From Clostridiales bacterium (GTDB lineage Bacteria > Bacillota > Clostridia > Christensenellales > Aristaeellaceae), in contig JAAZEI010000340.1 in NCBI GenBank assembly GCA_012512355.1, forward strand, positions 1-10,617: a stretch of 10,617 bases of DNA. The letters run 5' to 3'. A program made the position numbers and the translations under genes. Shown piece after piece: positions 1 to 7,469 of this stretch (its first letter is position 1; the number at the start of each line of letters is the position of its first letter). The notes under the pieces are model-generated. The model had not been told where the DNA came from, did not search any database, and saw only the letters and a program-made list of their open reading frames with translations.

Positions 1-803
1 CTCGGCATGAAGACCCTGTTAATGGGAAACTCTATTCCGACATGAATGCCCTGCTGCTTAAGTACATCATAGAAGAGGTCAGCGGGTTTTCTTTCGAAGA
101 ATATCTGCATAAAAATGTCTTTGCTGTTCTGGGTATGAAAGAAACTTTTTCTACGGTGCCCAAAAACAGAGTACAGGATTGTCTGAACTATAATTATGAG
201 CACCAAATTGACAAAGATAGCTATATTATTCAAAAAGACGCCGTCCCCGGGACAGCTCACGATCCCAAAGCGAGGCTCTTGATGATGGGCGGTATGGGAT
301 TGCAAGGACATGCTGGCCTGTTCAGCTCTTCACAAGACATGGTTCGCTTTGCTCAGGGCTTGCTGCGAGGCGACTTGCTGGATAGGAAGTGGCTTTTGGA
401 GATTGGCAAGAACAGAACGGGTAAGTTGGTTCCGGGTCAATATCGTCAATTTTTAGGGTTTTTATGTTTTGCGAAAAGTCCGGTTCAATACTTGAGTGAA
501 TTGCCCCAATGGATGGGCCCTGCAGCTTTTGGGATCGCCGGGTATACCGGGAATCACATAGCAATTGATCCTGAGATTGGAGCTTTTGATATCCTCCTTG
601 GCAATAGATGTCATATGCGGGTAAGTAAGATTGAGCCAATGCTGCTGGCAAAAGAAAAGTACAGCCTGTCGCGGGAAGGTGCCGGATGGATAAAATGGCC
701 TGATGGACGACAGGTGAAATCAAGTTTTCAATATGTGCACCAGAAAGATGAATTGATTCATAACCCTGTTTATCACGAGTTAAAAAAACGATCTTGGATA
801 TAA
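1..803 (+). CDS. Beta-lactamase-fold serine hydrolase, C-terminal part (5' end outside window)
   Basis: The reading frame is open from the left edge (first full codon at 3), so the ATG at 42 is an internal methionine, not the start. The N-terminal part with the catalytic SxxK motif lies outside the window. About 267 residues are visible. The second class C beta-lactamase-type motif is Tyr-Ser-Asp at 33-41, followed by the typical stretch ending in LGMKET. Further on are a HDPKA segment and a GHAGLFSS segment, which are hallmarks of the serine hydrolase (beta-lactamase/esterase/D-peptidase-like) family. The usual third motif, normally GHTGFTG, reads GIAGYTG here, so the His is replaced by Ile. 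After the conserved LLGNR strand there is an unusually long tail of about 65 residues. Substrate unknown; esterase, peptidase or a non-catalytic role are all possible. It is 32 nt upstream of the aldo/keto reductase and probably in the same operon. Confidence 0.85.
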   Translation, partial: RHEDPVNGKLYSDMNALLLKYIIEEVSGFSFEEYLHKNVFAVLGMKETFSTVPKNRVQDCLNYNYEHQIDKDSYIIQKDAVPGTAHDPKARLLMMGGMGLQGHAGLFSSSQDMVRFAQGLLRGDLLDRKWLLEIGKNRTGKLVPGQYRQFLGFLCFAKSPVQYLSELPQWMGPAAFGIAGYTGNHIAIDPEIGAFDILLGNRCHMRVSKIEPMLLAKEKYSLSREGAGWIKWPDGRQVKSSFQYVHQKDELIHNPVYHELKKRSWI

Positions 804-835
804 AATCTTAGTTTAATCCATGAAGGAGAGTCAAC

Positions 836-1972
836 ATGCAGAAATTGCCCTTTACAAATCTTGGTTTTGACGTTAGCCGTTTAGGCTTTGGGATGATGCG
901 CTTGCCCACCCTCATCAGTGATGAAGGCAAGACAGTGATCAACAGGAAAGAAGCCATTGCTATGGTTCGGCATGCGATTGACCATGGCCTGAATTATGTG
1001 GACACCGCCTATGGCTATCATGACGGTGAAAGTGAAATTGTGACCGGGCTGGCACTGAAGCATGGGTATCGTGAAAAGGTCAAGCTGACCACCAAATTAC
1101 CTCAATGGCTGGTTCATGAAGCCAAAGACATGGACAGGCTGCTGGATGAACAGCTGAAGAAACTCGATGTGCCTTATGTCGATTTTTATCTGATTCACGC
1201 GCTGAACAGAGAGTCTTTTCATAAAATGCAAAGCCTTGATTATAAGAGCTTTCTCAAGCGCGCAAAAGCTGACGGACGCATAATGCATACCGGCTTTTCA
1301 TTTCATGATGATAAGGATGCGTTTATTGAAATAGTCAATGACCATGATTGGGATTTGGCACAAATACAGCTTAATTACCTTGACGATGAGTATCAGGCAA
1401 CTGTAGATGGGATGTATTATGCAGCGAGCCGTGGAATAGGCATCGTTTGTATGGAGCCGCTGCGCGGCGGTGCGATTGCCAACCCTCCCCAGAATATCCG
1501 TGAGATGATGAACAGCTACGATAAGCAGTATTCACCGGTTGAATGGGCATTTCGATATGTCAGCAGCTTCAAGGAAGTATGCACCATTTTAAGCGGTATG
1601 AGCAGCATGCAGCAGGTTGAACAAAACCTCGAAATCTTTGGGCGCGTCACCACAAACAACCTAAATGATCAGGACAGCGCTTTTATAAAAAATTTAAAAA
1701 AGGCATATCTTGAAAGAATTGCCATCGGCTGCACCAAGTGCAACTACTGCCAGCCTTGCCCTCAGGGGGTATTAATTCCTGATATATTCGAAGCTGTGAA
1801 CAGCGCATATATGTTTGATGCTCCTGCTGATTTTGAACATGCGTACACTCAAATCATCAAACGAAACGGCGGTGCCGAGCTATGCGTCGCCTGCGGTCAA
1901 TGTGAAGCCGCCTGCCCGCAGCAGCTGCCAATCATCCAACTGCTGCAAGATGCAGCTGCAAAGAGGAGATAA
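836..1972 (+). CDS. Aldo/keto reductase with C-terminal 2x[4Fe-4S] ferredoxin domain
   Basis: 378 residues. Residues 1 to about 275 form the aldo/keto reductase TIM barrel, with the catalytic tetrad visible as Asp56, Tyr61, Lys87 and His121 (VDTAYGY, TTKLP, YLIHA). Residues 295-365 carry two ferredoxin-type cysteine clusters: Cys299, 302, 305 and 308 followed by Pro, and Cys350, 353, 356 and 360 followed by Pro. This is the common anaerobe-type 'aldo/keto reductase, 4Fe-4S binding' architecture, presumably a cytoplasmic oxidoreductase that can exchange electrons through the clusters. The natural substrate cannot be read from sequence. The start is supported by AAGGAG at 823-828, eight bases before the ATG. 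It is followed 3 nt later by lgt in the same frame, which suggests co-transcription. Confidence 0.93.
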   Translation: MQKLPFTNLGFDVSRLGFGMMRLPTLISDEGKTVINRKEAIAMVRHAIDHGLNYVDTAYGYHDGESEIVTGLALKHGYREKVKLTTKLPQWLVHEAKDMDRLLDEQLKKLDVPYVDFYLIHALNRESFHKMQSLDYKSFLKRAKADGRIMHTGFSFHDDKDAFIEIVNDHDWDLAQIQLNYLDDEYQATVDGMYYAASRGIGIVCMEPLRGGAIANPPQNIREMMNSYDKQYSPVEWAFRYVSSFKEVCTILSGMSSMQQVEQNLEIFGRVTTNNLNDQDSAFIKNLKKAYLERIAIGCTKCNYCQPCPQGVLIPDIFEAVNSAYMFDAPADFEHAYTQIIKRNGGAELCVACGQCEAACPQQLPIIQLLQDAAAKRR

Positions 1973-1975
1973 ATC

Positions 1976-2830
1976 ATGCAGCTTTATGGCATATTAATTG
2001 CACTGGCTCTGGGTATCGCGGCGATTCTTTGCACTCAAGAAGAAAAGCGGCTGGGCCTTCCCAAAGATACCGGACTGGATATTGTGCTGTATGCTTTGCC
2101 GCCCGCTATTATTGCTGCCAGACTCTATTATGTTCTGTTCACCTGGGACAGCTTTAAGAATAATCCGCTTGATATCCTGAAGTTCTGGGAAGGCGGTCTT
2201 GCCATTTATGGCGGTGTTATTGGCGGGGCATTGGGAGTTTGGCTGTTATCCAAGCGCAGAAATATCCCGATGCTGCAGTTAGGCGATATCGTTGCACCTG
2301 CGCTGCTGCTGGGCCAGGCCATAGGACGCTGGGGCAATTATTTTAATGGAGAAGCGTTTGGGACCGCAGTGCATAATCCTGCCTGGCAGTTTTTTCCCTT
2401 CGCGGTCAAGATAGGAGAAAACTGGCAGCTGGCGACGTTTTTCTATGAGTCAATGTGGAATTTTTTCGGCTTTCTGTTTCTTTATTTCAACAGGAAAAAA
2501 ATGCCGGCACAAGGCAAATATGGTCATGTGCTGTACTGGTACTTCATATGGTATGGCTTGGGCAGGCTGATGATAGAAGGCTTACGCACAGACAGTCTGA
2601 TGTGGGGTTCTGTTCGGGTTTCACAATTTCTTAGTTTACTCATCGCAGCCCTGGCTTTGGTTAAGATTGTATTTGACTTAAAGATTAAACCTGTTTTTTT
2701 ATTACTGCCAATGTTTGCGCTGCTTGCTCCCTTTGTGTTAGCAGGTTGGTACGGGATAGGGACATCGTTTATTCTTCTGGGTATAGCCTCGCTCGTCGTA
2801 TACAGGCTATATCCAAAACAGGCCATTTAG
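1976..2830 (+). CDS. lgt: Prolipoprotein diacylglyceryl transferase
   Basis: 284 residues, multi-pass membrane protein. Lgt transfers diacylglycerol from phosphatidylglycerol to the lipobox cysteine of prolipoproteins, the first step of lipoprotein maturation in the cytoplasmic membrane. The signature GRWGNYFNGEAFG lies at residues 117-129 (Arg118, Asn121, Glu126 match the essential Arg/Asn/Glu of E. coli Lgt), and Arg197/Glu201 match the second conserved Arg...Glu pair. The position of E. coli His103 is Tyr78 (GGLAIYGG), a form common in Firmicutes. The protein starts directly at the LYG motif, so the N-terminus is short. It cannot be longer because the in-frame stop of the upstream gene is at 1970-1972. 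GAGGAG upstream provides a ribosome binding site. The C-terminus carries about 50 extra residues (233-284) that look like two more membrane helices. Confidence 0.95.
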   Translation: MQLYGILIALALGIAAILCTQEEKRLGLPKDTGLDIVLYALPPAIIAARLYYVLFTWDSFKNNPLDILKFWEGGLAIYGGVIGGALGVWLLSKRRNIPMLQLGDIVAPALLLGQAIGRWGNYFNGEAFGTAVHNPAWQFFPFAVKIGENWQLATFFYESMWNFFGFLFLYFNRKKMPAQGKYGHVLYWYFIWYGLGRLMIEGLRTDSLMWGSVRVSQFLSLLIAALALVKIVFDLKIKPVFLLLPMFALLAPFVLAGWYGIGTSFILLGIASLVVYRLYPKQAI

Positions 2831-2831
2831 C

Positions 2832-3947
2832 ATGACCAAACAGCAGCTATACCGTTTGCTGATTCATGCAGTTCCGCCTAAAATTGTGAGCGTCCAGGGT
2901 CATGGCCTCACGCGATCCGCAGAACAAGAGCTTTTAAAATTGCTTCGCCGACATCGGTGCCGAGGCGGTGTGCTGCGCATATTTGAAGACAAACATACCA
3001 GCGCTTCATATTATTTTGGCGAAGCATCAAAAGGCCGAGCTGTGTCAGAGGATACCTTTTTTCGCATCGCCTCTATTTCTAAAATGGTCACGGCCATGTG
3101 TGTGCTGAAGCTGGCGCAGCAGGGCTGCATCAGCCTTGAAGAGAAACTTGGGCTTCTGCCTTATCCAGCTAATCTCATGCAGCTGATGACCCATACTGCA
3201 GCCATCAAAGATGGCGCGGATTATATAAGAGCTTTAACGCAAGGCGGCAAGCTTTCTGAAATTCTCAAAGGTGACAGTTATTATCAGCATCAACCCGGAG
3301 AAAAATGGGCCTACTCGAACCTTGGTGCAGGTCTCATTGCAAGCCATTTAGAACAAAAGATGAATTTGAGCTTTGAGAAGATGATGCAGGGGACTGTGTT
3401 TGAACCCTTAAATGCAAAAGCAAGCTTTTATCCTCAGCTGATCCGGGGAGAGCTGGCTGATGCAAGGCGTGTGCTTCCGCCTGCAAAAGAACCGGGGTTT
3501 GATGCAAGAAAACGAAAAGCAAAGCCTCTTGGAGATGCTGATATACCCAACCCAGAGCATCATTATCTTCTTGCACAGGGAAACTGCTGTATGAGCGCAG
3601 AGAGCCTGCAAGTTGTGGTCAATGCTCTTATTCAGCCAGGTTATTTAAATCAGGAGATGCTGGGATATATGCGCCATGCGCATGCTGGCTTTGGAGAGGT
3701 TTCCGCACATCTCAAACAAGGGCTGGGATTGTTTGTTTTGCAAGATGAGAGCATCAGCAAAGCCGTGCTGTATGGCCATCAGGGAAATGCTTACGGCGCC
3801 GTGCATGCAGCTTTTTTTGATCCAATAGAACAAAAAGGCATGGTTTTCCTTTCAAGCGGTGTATCAGAGGCAAGAGGTGATTTTTTGGCGGATGTTGTGA
3901 CAGACTTGCTTAAATTTTCTTTTGGGGAGAATCAATGTCTCAATTAA
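2832..3947 (+). CDS. Serine hydrolase, beta-lactamase family, no export signal
   Basis: 371 residues with the class C beta-lactamase/serine hydrolase fold. The catalytic motifs are all present: Ser81-x-x-Lys84 (RIASISKM), Tyr161-Ser-Asn163 and His316-x-Gly318 (GHQGNAYG). The LMTHT segment at 118-122 is also typical of the family. There is no hydrophobic N-terminal signal peptide and no lipobox, so a cytoplasmic esterase/hydrolase-like role is more likely than a penicillin-binding or secreted role. Substrate unknown. The ATG follows the lgt stop by a single base (TAGCATG) and no good Shine-Dalgarno is visible, which points to translational coupling with lgt. The 3' end overlaps recX by 13 nt. 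The gene differs from the other serine hydrolase at the left edge, which has a degenerate third motif. Confidence 0.88.
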   Translation: MTKQQLYRLLIHAVPPKIVSVQGHGLTRSAEQELLKLLRRHRCRGGVLRIFEDKHTSASYYFGEASKGRAVSEDTFFRIASISKMVTAMCVLKLAQQGCISLEEKLGLLPYPANLMQLMTHTAAIKDGADYIRALTQGGKLSEILKGDSYYQHQPGEKWAYSNLGAGLIASHLEQKMNLSFEKMMQGTVFEPLNAKASFYPQLIRGELADARRVLPPAKEPGFDARKRKAKPLGDADIPNPEHHYLLAQGNCCMSAESLQVVVNALIQPGYLNQEMLGYMRHAHAGFGEVSAHLKQGLGLFVLQDESISKAVLYGHQGNAYGAVHAAFFDPIEQKGMVFLSSGVSEARGDFLADVVTDLLKFSFGENQCLN

Positions 3948-4567
3948 TTGTGGAAATAAAAAAACAGCGTGGTTATTATGTCATTACTCTGGAATCCGGT
4001 GAAGATGTTCGTCTGCCAGCTGCTGTCCTTCGGGAATACCCTTTAAAAATCGGGCGAGAGTTTGATGAAAATGAATATCTAGAAAAATCATCAAAAGCAG
4101 CTTACCAAAAAGCCATGCAAAGAGCTGTTTGGCTGCTTTCTCGCAGGGATTATAGTGAACAGCAGATCAGGCAGAAGCTTTATGATGCGGCATATCGTGA
4201 GGATACTTGCCAGAAAGTGTGCGATTTTTTGAAAGAAGGCCATTATCTTGATGATGCACGGTATGCAGAGAATTTTATCCGACGAAAAAAAGGTAAAAGC
4301 GGATCTCGCAAGCTGGCGATGGATTTGAGATACATCGGCATAGAAAAGGAAACAGCGCTCACGGCACTGGAGGATTTCACCCAGGAAGAAGAAATAGAAG
4401 CTGCTAGCAAACTGGCGCAGAAATATTTATCTGGCAAATCTTTGGAACCTCAGGAGGCTTTTCGAAAATGTGCTGCATATTTGGCCAGGAGAGGGTATTC
4501 CTGGGATACCGTCAAGGCCGCCTACCATCTGGCCAATAACTCTGGACAGGAGGACTTTCCGGAGTAG
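3935..4567 (+). CDS. recX: Regulatory protein RecX
   Basis: 210 residues. RecX binds RecA filaments and modulates (usually inhibits) RecA activity in the cytoplasm. The family pattern of three-helix repeats is visible: residues 57-85 (AVWLLSRRDYSEQQIRQKL), 93-117 with the diagnostic HYLDDARYAENFI, a third block around 123-145 containing YIGI, and a final RRGYSWDTVKAAY at 185-197. The first 45 or so residues form the basic N-terminal region typical of Firmicutes RecX. GGGGAG at 3924-3929 precedes the ATG, which lies inside the end of the upstream serine hydrolase gene. recA is not in the window. The last 18 codons overlap the 3' end of comF on the other strand. Confidence 0.9.
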   Translation: MSQLIVEIKKQRGYYVITLESGEDVRLPAAVLREYPLKIGREFDENEYLEKSSKAAYQKAMQRAVWLLSRRDYSEQQIRQKLYDAAYREDTCQKVCDFLKEGHYLDDARYAENFIRRKKGKSGSRKLAMDLRYIGIEKETALTALEDFTQEEEIEAASKLAQKYLSGKSLEPQEAFRKCAAYLARRGYSWDTVKAAYHLANNSGQEDFPE

Positions 4568-5279
4568 TCCCGGCGACTGTTGCAGTGAGCAGGCTGACTT
4601 CCTTTGCGCCAGCTTTTAATAGCGCTTGAGCACAGGCACGGGCTGTACTGCCCGAAGTTCTGACATCATCTACAAGCAATATGCGCAGCTTGTCAACAGA
4701 CATTTCTGCAGCGAAAGCACCTTTTATATTATCCTGCCGCTTTTCATGAGAAAGGGTAGACTGCCTTTTGGTTTTAATTGTTTTAGATAAAGCGTTTTGA
4801 TAGGGCAAGCCGGTTTGAGCGCTCAGAAGGCGGCAAAGCAGCTCAGACTGGTTAAAGCCTCTTTTTTTGTAATTTGATTTATGCAGAGGAACGGGGACCA
4901 TCAGATCTATCGGGCGTCCGGGAAAGCTCGAGAGCATCCCCTCTATCAGCGGCTCGGCAGCTTGGTATATTCCATCAAATTTCAATCTGACAATAAGCCG
5001 CTGGCTGACGCTATGATATCGATAAGGTGAATACGCGGCGGCAAGTCCAACCATTCCGCCCTGGGCACAATAAGCGCAGGCATCTGCATGATGCTTTGGT
5101 GATAAGCAGTGGGCGCAAAGATAGTCAACCAATTTTAACTTATCTAGCTCAATGATACACTCATCACATAAAGAATCACCCAGATCAATTTTCCTGGGTT
5201 CGTTGCAGCTGAGACATCTGGCGCGGGGGAAGAGCAGCCCTTTTAAGCCTTCAGCTATGGTTTGCAAACTGTACCTCAC
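4512..5279 (-). CDS. comF: ComF family protein (zinc-finger phosphoribosyltransferase fold)
   Basis: 255 residues if started at GTG (5279-5277). ComF proteins are needed for transport of single-stranded DNA during natural transformation and interact with helicase and processing factors in the cytoplasm. The N-terminus has two zinc-binding cysteine pairs of the double-zinc-ribbon type: Cys22/25 with Cys38/41, and Cys55/58 with Cys68/71. The middle contains the family segment VPVPLHKSNYKKRGFNQ (128-144). A PRPP-binding loop LLVDDVRTSGST is at 201-212. The conserved domain ends near residue 237; the last 18 residues (rich in Pro) overlap recX. The start overlaps the end of recD2, indicating operon expression with it. 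A TTG at 5267-5265 with a better-placed Shine-Dalgarno is an alternative start giving 251 residues. Confidence 0.88.
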   Translation of the reverse strand: MRYSLQTIAEGLKGLLFPRARCLSCNEPRKIDLGDSLCDECIIELDKLKLVDYLCAHCLSPKHHADACAYCAQGGMVGLAAAYSPYRYHSVSQRLIVRLKFDGIYQAAEPLIEGMLSSFPGRPIDLMVPVPLHKSNYKKRGFNQSELLCRLLSAQTGLPYQNALSKTIKTKRQSTLSHEKRQDNIKGAFAAEMSVDKLRILLVDDVRTSGSTARACAQALLKAGAKEVSLLTATVAGTTPESPPVQSYWPDGRRP

Positions 5280-7461
5280 TTAATCGATTGCAAAGCGCCG
5301 TGTTTCGTTTTTGACTGTGATTATTTTGTACCATGCTATAAATTGCCTGTTCATACCCCACAAGAACAACAAGCTTTTTTGCTCGCGTGACTGCGGTATA
5401 AAAAAGATTACGGTTTAGCAGCAGATGGTGGCCGCCGACAACAGGCATGACCACGGCTTCAAATGCACTGCCTTGACTTTTATGGACAGAGAGGCAGTAG
5501 GCCAGTTCAAGCTCTTCCAGTTTGGCGTATTCATAATCGACATAGCGTTCGTCATCATATAAGACAGTGAGTGACCGGCCTTCTTTGTCAATTGATGTAA
5601 TGTAGCCCACATCTCCATTGAACACACCTTGGCCTTCTTCATCGTTTGAAAGGTTGCGCCAAGCCAGCATATAGTTATTGCGTGTGTGAATGACTTTGTC
5701 CCAACAGCGAAAGGTTGTTTCTGCATAGAGCATTTCATGTTCATCAGACTTTTTTGGATTTAGGGCTGATTGCAGTAAAATGTTGAGTTGATGAACACCG
5801 CATGCGCCTTTTTTTGTAGGGGAGAGAACCTGTATTCCCTTATAAGCCAAATCGTCATTCAAAAACTTAGGGAGTCTTCTTTGGCACAAATCGACGATAG
5901 TCTTTGCTGTTTCTTCCGGGGATTTGCTGCGTTCAAAAAAAAAGTCTCCTTCCTTTGAATTTAATGTCGGCATCAATCCCTGATTGATTCTATGAGCGTT
6001 CTGCACAATCATGCTTTTTTCATCCTGACGAAAAATTTCTGTTAAGCGCACTTGCGCAATCAGGCTGCTGGCCAGCATATCGCCCAGGACATTTCCGGGA
6101 CCAACCGAAGGCAGCTGATCCTTGTCACCCACCATGATGAGGCGAGTGCCGATCTTGACTGCCCTCAGCAGACTTCTCATCAAATAGATGTCCACCATCG
6201 ACACCTCGTCAACAATCAAGCAAAAGCAATCCAATGGGTTTTCATCATCCCTCATGAAGCCGCCAAACTCACCGCTGAACTCCAATAACCTGTGAATTGT
6301 CTTGGCTTCTTTTCCTGTGGCATCGCTCATGCGTTTGGCAGCCCGGCCAGTGGGTGCAGCTAAAAGAATATCTTCATCATGACCTAATATATGGATAATA
6401 CAGTTGATGAGCGTTGTTTTGCCCGTACCGGGGCCGCCGGTCACCAGCAAAACACCGCTCTGGGTGGCTTGAATAATAGCCTGCTGCTGTGTTGGGCTAA
6501 AAATAATATCATGCTCTTTTTCGAACTTCGCGATTTGTCCCGCGACATGCTCAACCATCATTTGCTGGGAAAAATTGTTGAGTAAATTCAGCTTTTTTGC
6601 AATACTCCACTCACATCGATATGCATCAGGTAAAAAAATCCCCTCTTCACCATCAATGTCCTCGCTGTGAAGTTCATGGCCCAGGATCAAAGAAGATAGA
6701 ATAGGATCAAGCAATTCAGGCTGGCAGCGAAGCAAACCGGAAGCCTGCCGCAATAAACAAACTCGCGGAATATAGCTGTGACCCGATGATATGGATGACT
6801 CGCGTAAAACATAAATCAGGCCCGCACGCAGCCGCTCATCTCCCCCTTCAGGGAATCCCAGGGTCAAAGCAATGCGGTCTGCCGTTAAAAACCCGACACC
6901 ATCGATGTCTTCAATCAATTGATAAGGGTTTTTACGGATAATATCTTCGGCGCGCTCTTTATATTTTTTGCTGATTTTTTCTGACAGTCCGATGGGCAAG
7001 CCGTAACTTTGCAAAAAGACCATGCTTTTGCGCAGGGCAAACTGCTGCTGATAACTCTGGGTAATTTGGCGGCTTCTGACTTTCCCAATGCCAGATATTT
7101 CTCTCAGGCGTTCTGGCGTTTCGCTTAGAACTTCCAGCGTTTGCTGGCCAAAAGCCTCAACAATCAATCGGGCGGTACTGGGCCCTATTCCTTTGATTAA
7201 GCCGCTGCCTAAATAGCGTTCTATCCCTTTGAGGCTGGTCGGGGTTTCTATGCTGCAAGCGCTTGCCTGCAGCTGTCTTCCAAATTGAGGGTGTTGGACC
7301 CAATTTCCAGAAAATATGCAGTGTTCACCTGCACTTAACTCTGGCAGAGTGCCCACTACTGTAATCAAGTCGCCCTTTGAGCGTACTTCAATCACAGACC
7401 ATCCGTTTTCGCTGTTGCGAAACAGAGTCCCCGATACAACGCCTCGCAGCTCCTCAGCCAT
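5251..7461 (-). CDS. recD2: RecD2-type ATP-dependent 5'-3' DNA helicase
   Basis: 736 residues, the usual size for RecD2 (YrrC in Bacillus), the SF1B helicase of bacteria without RecBCD, with roles in DNA repair, mismatch repair and replication fork dynamics. The N-terminus has the family OB-like start (GVVSGTLFRN), then helix-hairpin-helix segments (IKGIGPSTA at 89-97, ISGIGK at 122-127, IDGVGFLTADR at 186-196). Helicase motifs follow in order: Walker A GGPGTGKT 342-349, APTGRAA 369-375, Walker B DEVSMVD 418-424, GDKDQLPSVGPG 445-456, TEIFRQ 474-479, VHKSQGSAFEAV 659-670 and YTAVTRAKK 688-696. All key residues appear intact. It starts 8 nt after the TIM-barrel gene stop, with GAGGT of the Shine-Dalgarno overlapping the end of that gene, and ends inside the comF start. 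Confidence 0.96.
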   Translation of the reverse strand: MAEELRGVVSGTLFRNSENGWSVIEVRSKGDLITVVGTLPELSAGEHCIFSGNWVQHPQFGRQLQASACSIETPTSLKGIERYLGSGLIKGIGPSTARLIVEAFGQQTLEVLSETPERLREISGIGKVRSRQITQSYQQQFALRKSMVFLQSYGLPIGLSEKISKKYKERAEDIIRKNPYQLIEDIDGVGFLTADRIALTLGFPEGGDERLRAGLIYVLRESSISSGHSYIPRVCLLRQASGLLRCQPELLDPILSSLILGHELHSEDIDGEEGIFLPDAYRCEWSIAKKLNLLNNFSQQMMVEHVAGQIAKFEKEHDIIFSPTQQQAIIQATQSGVLLVTGGPGTGKTTLINCIIHILGHDEDILLAAPTGRAAKRMSDATGKEAKTIHRLLEFSGEFGGFMRDDENPLDCFCLIVDEVSMVDIYLMRSLLRAVKIGTRLIMVGDKDQLPSVGPGNVLGDMLASSLIAQVRLTEIFRQDEKSMIVQNAHRINQGLMPTLNSKEGDFFFERSKSPEETAKTIVDLCQRRLPKFLNDDLAYKGIQVLSPTKKGACGVHQLNILLQSALNPKKSDEHEMLYAETTFRCWDKVIHTRNNYMLAWRNLSNDEEGQGVFNGDVGYITSIDKEGRSLTVLYDDERYVDYEYAKLEELELAYCLSVHKSQGSAFEAVVMPVVGGHHLLLNRNLFYTAVTRAKKLVVLVGYEQAIYSMVQNNHSQKRNTALCNRLSEVQFANHS
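5273..5280 (-). promoter_or_regulatory. Candidate ribosome binding site deciding the comF start
   Basis: Read on the minus strand this is AGTGAGGT. The GAGG core is six bases from a TTG codon at 5267-5265, a good Shine-Dalgarno spacing. The longer GTG start (5279-5277) would lie within this motif and has no purine-rich sequence in front of it. Zinc-ribbon spacing is satisfied with either start. The TTG is therefore a serious alternative, though only protein N-terminal data could decide. Confidence 0.45.
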
Positions 7462-7469
7462 GCCGGGGT

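Noticed and set aside
322..723. 133-codon open frame on the minus strand.
   Set aside because: Antisense to the serine hydrolase with clear family motifs; no domain recognised.
799..804. TATAAA as a -10 box for the aldo/keto reductase.
   Set aside because: The sequence 17 bp upstream (CGAGTT) does not resemble a -35 box and the gap between genes is only 32 nt, so read-through is simpler.
4552..4570. Hairpin GGACT...AGTCC at the recX/comF junction as a bidirectional terminator.
   Set aside because: Only a five-base-pair stem with a nine-base loop and no T tract on either side; too weak.
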